DNA from: Clostridiales bacterium
GTDB taxonomy: Bacteria > Bacillota > Clostridia > Christensenellales > CAG-917
Reading direction: 5' to 3'
DNA length: 64,000 nucleotides
Assembly (NCBI GenBank): GCA_022009995.1
Contig: CP091734.1
Location: 434,001 to 498,000, forward strand
In this document: positions 57,362-64,000 of the stretch, piece by piece
Layout of the letters: every line of letters starts with the position of its first letter
Numbering within the stretch: position 1 is the first letter of the stretch
The notes under the pieces: generated by a model
What the model saw: only the letters and a program-made list of their open reading frames with translations
What the model was told of the DNA's origin: nothing
The model's database searches: none
Made by a program: the position numbers and the translations under genes

Positions 57362-57574
57362 TTACATATCTTCGTCTAACAATTCTTGTCCGGCGGGAGC
57401 GTATATATCTAATTGAACGTGCCTTCTGCCCATTACTTTCGATACGCTTGTTGCTCCGCATCGCGTACATTGATACTTAATAACTCCGTTCTCGTCACGA
57501 TAGCCCGTAGTGATACGAAAACAGTTATTACAAACCACTTTTATCGCTTTTGGTTTCAATTTAATGCTTCCCAT
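57362..57574 (-). CDS. Small zinc-ribbon protein
   Basis: 70 residues behind AAGGAG. One CxxC...CxxC unit (VVCNNCFRITTGY, YQCTRCGATS). Such zinc ribbons may bind DNA or RNA; function unknown. A terminator lies 120 bases downstream. Confidence 0.6.
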   Translation of the reverse strand: MGSIKLKPKAIKVVCNNCFRITTGYRDENGVIKYQCTRCGATSVSKVMGRRHVQLDIYAPAGQELLDEDM

Positions 57575-57752
57575 AGCGTTCTGTTGCTCCTTTCTCCCGT
57601 AATATAATGCCGTTTATATTTGACAAACCTACGATACGGTCGGGAATTCCAATACCAAAGTAAGCCACGGCGTTATACCTCGGAACACAAAATCTTCGGG
57701 GTTGAATTTGCGTTCGTTATTATATAAAGCCGAAAAAGGGAAAAATCGGCTG

Positions 57753-58367
57753 TTATATCACATCTCTGATTACCTTTACGGCTATACCGATTACGTCTAT
57801 ATGCTCGGCATAAAAATCTTTCATATTATCGTTTTCGGGATGTAAGCGAAACCGCTTATTCTTATCATCCCGATACACTCTTTTCAACGTTGCCATACTT
57901 TCGTCCGAGCAATCGCTTTCCGTAAGCACTACCGCTATTTGCCCGTTTTCAAAAGTACTTTGTTTACGTATAAGAACTAAATCTCCATCGTCTATACCGG
58001 CGTTTATCATAGACTCTCCGCTTGCGACCAACAAAAAGTATTCGCCTTTGCCGAAATAATCCATATTAAGCGGCAAATACCCTTGAATATCTTCAACCGC
58101 AAGTTTCGGTTTTCCGCACGCAACCATTCCGAGAATCGGAGCATACCCCATTTCCCAATTATTTACCGAAGAAGTTATTCGTCCTCGCCCTGCCGTATCT
58201 ATAAGACCTTCGTCTTTCAATCGTTCCAAGAATTTATATGCGGTCGATACAGCGCAACCCGCATTTTTGGCTATCTCGTTTATTGTCGGGCTTACTCGAT
58301 TGTTTTTTATGTATTCGTTGATATACTCATATATCCTTATCTTTGTATCTTCATTCTTTGCTCTCAT
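57753..58367 (-). CDS. LexA-like S24 repressor
   Basis: 204 residues from the ATG at 58367 (GGAGAAACGCC). The in-frame ATG at 58424 lies upstream of the -10 box and is rejected. Winged helix-turn-helix (SPTINEIAKNAGCAVSTAYK), then a self-cleaving peptidase domain: cleavage-site-like VACGKPK, Ser in VASGESMINAG, and Lys in MATLKRVYR. This should be an SOS-type repressor that is cleaved upon DNA damage and controls element induction. An operator-like dyad lies just upstream. Confidence 0.82.
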   Translation of the reverse strand: MRAKNEDTKIRIYEYINEYIKNNRVSPTINEIAKNAGCAVSTAYKFLERLKDEGLIDTAGRGRITSSVNNWEMGYAPILGMVACGKPKLAVEDIQGYLPLNMDYFGKGEYFLLVASGESMINAGIDDGDLVLIRKQSTFENGQIAVVLTESDCSDESMATLKRVYRDDKNKRFRLHPENDNMKDFYAEHIDVIGIAVKVIRDVI

Positions 58368-58406
58368 AGGCGTTTCTCCAAAGGGCGAAATTATTTTCGT
58401 GTTTGA

Positions 58407-58435
58407 ATTATAGCATAAAGACAAATCGATTACAA
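58407..58435 (-). promoter_or_regulatory. Promoter of the LexA-like gene
   Basis: TTGTAA, 17-bp spacer, TATAAT on the minus strand; predicted transcription start near 58400, before the ATG at 58367. Confidence 0.75.
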
Positions 58436-58440
58436 CAACA

Positions 58441-58464
58441 ATATGTCCCGATTAAGCGACACAT
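58441..58464. promoter_or_regulatory. Dyad upstream of the LexA-like promoter, possible operator
   Basis: ATATGTC (58441-58447) and GACACAT (58458-58464): inverted 7-base arms matching at 6 of 7 positions, 10 bases apart, directly upstream of the -35 box. Confidence 0.45.
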
Positions 58465-58483
58465 TAAAAATTTTATATACAAA

Positions 58484-58509
58484 AAAGCGGCTCACGAATG
58501 AACCGCTTT
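58484..58509 (-). terminator. Terminator of the WYL gene
   Basis: AAAGCGG and CCGCTTT arms around CTCACGAATGAA, with an inner TCA/TGA pair; T-run on the minus strand. Confidence 0.75.
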
Positions 58510-58514
58510 CCATA

Positions 58515-59495
58515 TCAATAATTGTCTGTTATTTCTTTTACGAATGAGTCGAACCTTTCCTTTACGTTATTCGGCTCGATTATTTTTACCTTCCCCAAAG
58601 TGCCTACAACCCATAAGAAAAACGTTTTGCTTACCTGAACCGAAAGCGTGGTTTCCAATGCGCCGCCATACTTCCGTTGTATCTCTATATCCGTGCCGAA
58701 TTTGTCGTATATATCGCTCAGAAGTTCTTTATCGAATTTTATGGTAACTTCTTCGAGTTCACCGCCGAACATAGAAAAGATTTGTTTTCTATACGTTTCC
58801 GAATCAAAATTGCCGAACTCTTCTTTTTCAAGTATCGGATCGGATTCCACCGTAACGTCTTCCATTTTATCTATTCTGTAACGAGAAGTTCCGTCATGAC
58901 TGTCATCATAACAAAGCAGATAGTAATTATCCTTACTCCATATCAATGACAGCGGATTGAAAACGTAACGCTTTTTATCCTTATGATAGACCTTCTTTTT
59001 ATTTTCGTCCAAATGATAATACAAGAACGACACCTTTTTCTTCTGTTTTATTGCCGTTTCTATGGCGTCGATATTGTAAATAATGCTTGAATTACCGTGT
59101 TTTTTTGAATCCAAGAAAATAATATTGTCCGTGTTATCGGCATTTTTGTATATTCCTATTGTGGAATACAACTTGTTTATAATCGTTTCTTTCCTTGTTT
59201 CAGTGAGTTTTGACGCTTTTATTACGTCGGTCAGCATTGTAATTTCCGCCGTATCGAAAAGTTGATGAACGGCGTAATAATATCGAGCCTTCTTTACATA
59301 CGAACAAATTTCGTATCCGTATTTGTTTAGCAGGTCTATATCCGACGGCAATACCTTTCTCGAAACCGATATACCGCGCTTTTTCAATTCTTCGATTATT
59401 TCGTTAGTCGAAAGAGCGTGTTCCTCGTCGGTCGATTTTAGCAGTATGTCGTATAAGACTAATAATTTAATCGAACTATCCGTGTTTTTTGCCAT
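58515..59495 (-). CDS. WYL-domain transcriptional regulator
   Basis: 326 residues, intact. N-terminal winged helix (STNEIIEELKKRGISVSRK), then a WYL domain (SFLYYHLDENKKKVYH, NPLSLIWSKDNYYLLCYD, SRYRIDKMEDV) and the C-terminal WCX extension. WYL regulators often control defence or phage genes in response to nucleic-acid ligands. It lies 10 bases after the DUF4143 ATPase gene, so the two are in one operon. Confidence 0.85.
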   Translation of the reverse strand: MAKNTDSSIKLLVLYDILLKSTDEEHALSTNEIIEELKKRGISVSRKVLPSDIDLLNKYGYEICSYVKKARYYYAVHQLFDTAEITMLTDVIKASKLTETRKETIINKLYSTIGIYKNADNTDNIIFLDSKKHGNSSIIYNIDAIETAIKQKKKVSFLYYHLDENKKKVYHKDKKRYVFNPLSLIWSKDNYYLLCYDDSHDGTSRYRIDKMEDVTVESDPILEKEEFGNFDSETYRKQIFSMFGGELEEVTIKFDKELLSDIYDKFGTDIEIQRKYGGALETTLSVQVSKTFFLWVVGTLGKVKIIEPNNVKERFDSFVKEITDNY

Positions 59496-59504
59496 GGTAT
59501 TACC

Positions 59505-60784
59505 TTACAAATTAAGATTATCCGGTTTTAACAGGAAATCGAAGATATTCATAAACAATACGCCGTTGTCGTTATAATACGTAGGCGACATATCTCCCGT
59601 AATTACTATTTTTTTGAACGAATCGTCTATTCGCGTAAAAGGTCTTATCTCCTGAGAACGCTTTTCCTCGCTCGGCAAAGAGTACGCAGACTGTATATAA
59701 TAGCGTTTTGTACCGAGATTACATACAAAATCGACTTCCAACTGTTTTCTGATGCCTTGTTCCTTCGTAATTACAACGCCGACGTCCACCGAAAAGCCAC
59801 GCAACCTAAGTTCGTTATAGATTATATTTCCATTGAGTGCGGTTGCTCGAACTGTCTAAAATTGATGCGTGCGTTTCTAAGCCCCAGGTCGGAAAAATAA
59901 TATTTAAGCGGCGTATCTATATACGCTTTTCCTTTTATATCGTATCTCGAAGCCGATTCAACCAAAAAACAATCGGAAAAGTATTCCAGATATTTTTTTA
60001 TCGTAGCCGAGGTTATATTCGACTTTTTTACCGAATGAAAAGTATTTTTCAACTTTTCGGGATTTGTAAGCGATCCGATAGACGAGGACAGAATATTAAG
60101 CAAATCTTCAAGATCGGCTTTGTTTCTGACCTTATGCCGAGTTTCAATATCCCTGATATAAATCTCATCAAAAAGACGTTTTAGCATTAACGACTTATTC
60201 TCCGCGCCTTCCCTCAAAACAACCATAGGGATACCGCCGTAAAGCATATATTCCGTAAGTCCTTCGTATTTATCGCCTTTATATGCCGACATAAACTCCG
60301 CAAAACTTAGCGGCTGCATATGAATTTCGTCGCCACGCCCTGCAAACTCGGTGATAATATCTTTTGACAAGAACTTTGCGTTACTTCCCGTTACGTAAAC
60401 GTCAACGTTATCCATGTGCAAATAACCGTTCAACACCGATTCAAAGCAGTCAAGAAGTTGCACTTCGTCAAGCAAAAGATAATACGTTTCCTTATCCGTC
60501 ATCTTACTTTGAATATACGTCATAAACTTATCGGGATCGACTTTACGCTTTTCCTTTTCAAGTGTAACGATATTTTCGCCTATCGATTTTAAGTCCACGC
60601 TCGAATCAAATGCGAATTTTATAATATGATTTTCGTCCACTCCCGAATTTTTCAAATAATCATAGAACAGCGTGTTCAATAAGTAGGATTTACCGCACCT
60701 ACGAATACCCGTGATCACCTTTATAAGTCCGTTCTGTTTTCTTTCGATAAGTTGATTCAAATACAAATCACGCTTGATTTCCAT
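59505..60784 (-). CDS. AAA-family ATPase with DUF4143, one frameshift
   Basis: About 427 residues from the ATG at 60784. Walker A ITGIRRCGKSYLLN, Walker B YYLLLDEVQLLD, sensor VTGSNAKFLS, then the DUF4143 part (YYFSDLGLRNARINF). One A is missing near 59836; repair gives SMENIIYNELRLRGF. Such ATPases are very common in gut anaerobes; the function is unknown, though stress or element stability is often proposed. It leads the WYL gene. Confidence 0.8.
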
Positions 60785-61448
60785 TAGTTTACGCCTTTCT
60801 GAAATAGATTTTTGCCCCTTAGGGCATTTTTCTATTCTATTATACCCTGTCGAAGACAAAAAATCAAGAGTTTTGCGGCTATGAACTGTAAATTTTTAGT
60901 CTGTTTTTGGCGAAAACACTCATTCGCCCGAATTATTGTAATTTTAGGCAATTCATATTTTAAGTTGGGCAAATGCCTTAGGTTGCCGTTTTAACTTACT
61001 CGATATTTTTTGAAACAATTTCCCCATAAATACAAAATGTTTTCGTTAGCATATCCGCAAATATCAAATATTTCACTATTCTTCGACTAAATATTCGTTC
61101 GGAGCTTTATTATTTTTTAGGCGAATGGTTTTAGTGTCCATTTCAATATGCTCGATTACAATGTCTTTCTCTTTTTTTTGCGTATCAGAAAAAGTCTTGC
61201 CGTCAAGTTAAAAAAATATGGCTTAAAACTCAAAAGTATATAACTGCAACGACAATATTTTTTTGCCGTAAGCCCCTTATTGTTTATGCCGCTTGACTGC
61301 CGCGTCTTTTTCTGATTTTTCGTGGTTGTCGAAAGACAAAGCAAAGCAAAAAAAATTGCTAAAAGAGCAAAAAAATTTCAAACAGGAAAAAAACCTTCCT
61401 ATTTGAAGTTTAGAATGTGCTCAAAAGCTAAAACAAGGAGGCTTCCGA
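60785..61448. other. 664-bp intergenic region before the recombinase
   Basis: AT-rich and without a convincing gene on either strand. It holds one clear inverted repeat: TCAGAAAAAG (61185-61194) with CTTTTTCTGA (61306-61315), and TCAAG/CTTGA just inside (61203-61207 with 61292-61296). The right part leads to the recombinase ribosome-binding site (AAGGAGG at 61435). Confidence 0.5.
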
Positions 61449-63016
61449 ATGAAGACAGCGGTCATATACGCCCGTTATTCGAGCGACAGACAAACAGAAC
61501 AATCCATCGAAGGACAAGTCCGTGTATGTAACGATTACGCCGAAAGAAACGGCATTCTAATCGTAAATCAATACATAGACAGAGCAACTACGGGAACGAA
61601 CGACAATCGCGACGCTTTTCAACAAATGCTGAAAGACAGCGATAAAAAACAATTCGATTTCGTTCTCGTTTACAAATTAGACCGGTTCAGCCGTAACAAG
61701 TTTGAAATGGCTATGCACCGTAAGCACCTGAAAGACAACGGCATTAAAATTCTTTCCGCTATGGAGAATATTCCCGACAGTCCGGAAGGCATACTGTTGG
61801 AAAGTTTGCTCGAAGGCATGAACCAATATTACAGCGAAGAATTATCTCAAAACACGCCGCGGACAAAAAGAAACTCGACTGAAAGGTTTACACTGCGCCG
61901 GTAAACTCAATTACGGTTATTACACCGAAAAGAAAAAAGTGTTTATCCACGAAGAAGAAGGTCCTATCGTCAAAGAAATCTTCGAGAGATACGCCACAGG
62001 TGAACGCGGTAACGAAATTGCAATAAGTTTTGCCGAACGCGGTATACTCTATCGCGGTAAGCCGTTCAGCGCGGCAAATATTTACGTCATTCTTCACGGC
62101 GAAATATACGGGCAAATACGTATTGCACGGCGAGGTTTACGATAATATTTATCCGAAAATCATAGACAAGGAATTATTTGAGCGTTGCAAAGCAAAAATA
62201 GATGCTAACCGATACGGCAATCATATTCCGGACTATTCCTACCTACTCCGAAAAAGAGTTTATTGCGGAGAATGCGGCACAAGAATGACGTCATACAGCG
62301 GAACGTCAAAATCCGGTAAAGTATCAAAGTATTATAAATGTTGGAACGCCATAGGCAAAAAGAACTGCAAAGCCAAATTTATGAAAAAGGACTTGCTTGA
62401 AAGTATTGTCCTAAAAGCCTTACAAGAAACGTTGACGGGTAAAAATTTATCCGTAATCGTTGACGAGATATACAAACAGCATAATGCAAAACTGTTAGGA
62501 GATAATCCAGTCAAGACTCTTGAAAAAGAATTGTTGCGGATAAATAAATCCATAAACAACATTATGAACGCCATCGAACAAGGCATTATAACCGACACGA
62601 CAAAAGACCGTTTGCAGGAACTCGAATCCACTCGCAAAGACTTACAAGAAAAACTAATTTTTGAGCGTATGCAAGAAAAAACGGTGTTGGATAAAAAGAC
62701 TATTGAAACCTATCTTAAAAAAGCCGTCGAACAAGCGCCTGAAATAATGATTGAATTGCTCGTCGAAAAAGTGTATGTGTATAGCGATGACCGTATCGAA
62801 ATTATGCTACACTATGTAGATACACCCATTACCCCTAAACCGATTGAATACGATAAAGACGAAAACCCTGAAGGTGAAAGCCTTCGGGGTTCTCTTATTT
62901 ATACGACTAAAATCTTCGTCGATAACGATATCTTTAAGGGTATGAATAAAAAAATCCTCGAACCCACGTTCAAGGAAACTCAAAAAATGCCCGTTTTAAT
63001 TGAAATTAGAGGATAA
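61449..63016 (+). CDS. Large serine recombinase (integrase of the element), two frameshifts
   Basis: About 522 residues after repair. N-terminal resolvase domain with catalytic Ser in VIYARYSSDRQTEQSIEGQ and KLDRFSRNKFEMA; a recombinase domain (AERGILYRGKPFSAANIYVI); a zinc ribbon (YCGECGTRMTSY and CWNAIGKKNC); then a coiled coil. One A is missing near 61855 (repair SQKTRRGQKETRLKGL) and one A is extra near 62105 (repair ILHGEYTGKYVLHGE). The gene ends 37 bases from the right att arm, the usual place for such integrases. It should join attP to a site in the LRR gene. Confidence 0.9.
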
Positions 63017-63052
63017 AACTATGGTTTTTACTACTAAAAGGTGTTCGTGCGA

Positions 63053-63075
63053 GGTTAAACAAACGCAGAATCGTC
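63053..63075. other. attR: right junction of the integrated element
   Basis: Element arm GGTTAAACAAA (63053-63063), then C, then GCA (63065-63067) shared with the left junction, then chromosomal GAATCGTC. The arm is the exact reverse complement of the left arm. Confidence 0.85.
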
Positions 63076-64000
63076 GATGCTCGTCACGCTGTCGGGGATT
63101 GTGATGCTCGTAAGCCCGGTGCAACCAGAGAAGGCATAAGAAGGGATTGCCGTTACTCCATCCGGGATTGTAATGGATGTGGCAAGTTCATTGTTTATAT
63201 ACAACTTCTTGTTGCTTGCACCATATTCCATCAACCTGCCCAATCCTGAAATATTGCACCATGCCGCTATATCCGTGATATATATGTCCTGAAGTTTATT
63301 GCAACCATCGAAGGCATCCTCGCCAATGCTCGTCACGCTATTAGGGATTGTTATGCTCGTAAGCCCGTTGCAACCAAAGAAGGCATAAGAAGGGATTGCC
63401 GTTACTCCGTTCGGGATTGTAATTGATGTAACAAGTTCATTGTTTATATACAACTTTTTGTCGCTTGTGCCATATCCCATCAAATAGTATAATCCTGAAA
63501 TATTGCACCATGCCGATATATCCGTGATATATATGTCTTGAAGTTTGCGGCAACCTTGGAAGGCATCCTCGCCAATGCTCGTCACGCTATTAGGGATTGT
63601 TATGCTCGTAAGCCCGTTGCAACCAGAGAAGGCATAAGAAGGGATTGCCGTTACTCCGTTCGGGATTGTAATTGATGTAACAAGTTCATTGTTTATATAC
63701 AACTTTTTGTCGCTTGTGCTATATCCCATCAAATAGTATAATCCTGAAATATTGCACCATGCCGATATATCCGTGATATATATGTCTTGAAGCCCTTTGC
63801 AACCATTGAAGGCATAATCGCCGATGCTCGTCACGCTGCCCCCGATTGTCACACTCGTAAGCCCGTTGCAACCAGAGAATGCCTGCCGACCGATGCTTGT
63901 CACGCTGTCGGGGATGGTTATGCTCGTAAGCCCGTTGCAACCAGAGAAGGCAAGATCACCGATGCTCATCACGCTGTTACCGATTGTCACACTCGTAAGC
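63055..64000 (-). CDS. BspA-like leucine-rich-repeat protein, 5' part, cut off by the element
   Basis: Open from beyond the window end to the stop at 63055, at least 315 residues of BspA-type LRR. The last codons (GCG TTT GTT TAA) come from the element, so the native chain ends at IDDSAF in the junction and continues at 35992 as SGCRGLTS. Within it lie three 83-residue higher-order units, each with DISAWCNISGLYYLMGY or a close variant and ITIPNGVTAIPSYAF. The signal peptide must be outside the window. The truncated form would lack its C-terminal half. Confidence 0.85.
   Translation of the reverse strand, partial: LTSVTIGNSVMSIGDLAFSGCNGLTSITIPDSVTSIGRQAFSGCNGLTSVTIGGSVTSIGDYAFNGCKGLQDIYITDISAWCNISGLYYLMGYSTSDKKLYINNELVTSITIPNGVTAIPSYAFSGCNGLTSITIPNSVTSIGEDAFQGCRKLQDIYITDISAWCNISGLYYLMGYGTSDKKLYINNELVTSITIPNGVTAIPSYAFFGCNGLTSITIPNSVTSIGEDAFDGCNKLQDIYITDIAAWCNISGLGRLMEYGASNKKLYINNELATSITIPDGVTAIPSYAFSGCTGLTSITIPDSVTSIDDSAFV
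63112..63858. repeat. Three tandem 249-bp repeats in the LRR gene
   Basis: Landmarks recur exactly 249 bp apart (AAGCCC at 63112, 63361, 63610 and again at 63859; GTGATATATATGTC at 63275, 63524 and 63773). 249 bp is 83 codons, so the reading frame is kept. The copies differ at scattered positions. Confidence 0.85.

Larger units (their letters stand above)
35994..63065. mobile_element. 27,072-bp integrative element inserted in a BspA-like gene
   Basis: The borders are defined by the two halves of one LRR gene and by a shared GCA at 35993-35995 and 63065-63067. Joining 35993 to 63066 restores an unbroken reading frame (IDDSAFSGCRGLTS). Joining the element's ends gives a 28-bp attP: GGTTAAACAAA, CGCACC, TTTGTTTAACC, with perfect 11-bp arms and central dinucleotide CA. 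A large serine recombinase ends 37 bases before the right arm. Contents: ArdA/PcfK/PcfJ operon, tet(W) cassette, HUH Rep/Zot-like module, and regulators. No T4SS genes, so it is not a self-sufficient conjugative element of a known kind. The element is visibly more AT-rich than the flanking chromosome outside the tet cassette. Confidence 0.88.

Noticed and set aside
35994..63065. Complete integrative conjugative element
   Set aside because: No VirB4, VirD4/TcpA, VirB6 or lytic transglycosylase was seen; only PcfJ/PcfK and ArdA recall conjugation. The only possible coupling protein is the Zot-like ATPase.
63112..63858. Regularly spaced repeats that might suggest a CRISPR array
   Set aside because: The repeats code in frame for LRR units, the so-called spacers are also conserved, and no cas genes are near.

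Overview
The window looks like the chromosome of a gut-type member of the Clostridia (Bacillota). The pointers are a pth-mfd-prsA-like run, a walJ (yycJ)-protease-rlmH run, Shine-Dalgarno-rich starts with short coupled intergenic gaps, a BspA-like leucine-rich-repeat surface protein, and a Tet(W)-type resistance gene. No rRNA, tRNA or CRISPR array was seen. The genus cannot be told from the sequence alone.

Bases 1-34,430 are ordinary chromosome: a membrane LuxR-type regulator, a PrsA-like foldase lipoprotein, mfd, pth, tadA, an M14 peptidase, rlmH, two CPBP proteases, walJ, a two-subunit fumarase, a three-gene membrane/zinc-ribbon operon, glnS, an SDR enzyme, alr, nagA, a 2-hydroxyacid dehydrogenase, an AbrB-ABC exporter operon, serS, leuS, ychF and argS.

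Bases 35,994-63,065 are an integrated element of 27,072 bp lying inside a BspA-like gene. Its 3' half is at 34,429-35,994 and its 5' half runs from 63,066 past the window end. Removing the element rejoins the gene in frame. The two ends are perfect 11-bp inverted arms, as expected of the attP halves of the large serine recombinase encoded beside the right end. From left to right the element carries: (a) a plus-strand early operon with ArdA and many small acidic unknown proteins, ending in PcfK (fused to a MutS domain I) and PcfJ; (b) a minus-strand tet(W) cassette with a Tn916-type attenuator leader, a methyltransferase, and Tn916-type sigma and HTH genes; (c) a minus-strand module, about 47.0-56.3 kb, with an HUH replication initiator, a membrane P-loop ATPase of Zot/FtsK kind, a pIII-like exported protein, membrane-anchored Ig-like proteins and small proteins, bounded by strong inverted repeats; (d) regulators (sigma-like, DeoR-like, LexA-like, WYL), a DUF4143 ATPase and the recombinase. 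No T4SS genes were seen. Module (c) is best read as a filamentous-phage-like (inovirus-like) or rolling-circle mobilisation unit, and it is the most novel part of the window.

More than thirty genes are broken by one- or two-base shifts, nearly always in short homopolymers, and these include serS and leuS, which a cell cannot lose. Repairing the four shifts in tet(W) gives exactly 1,920 nt, the family's normal length. I therefore treat these breaks as consensus errors of a long-read assembly, and annotate each broken gene as one CDS.
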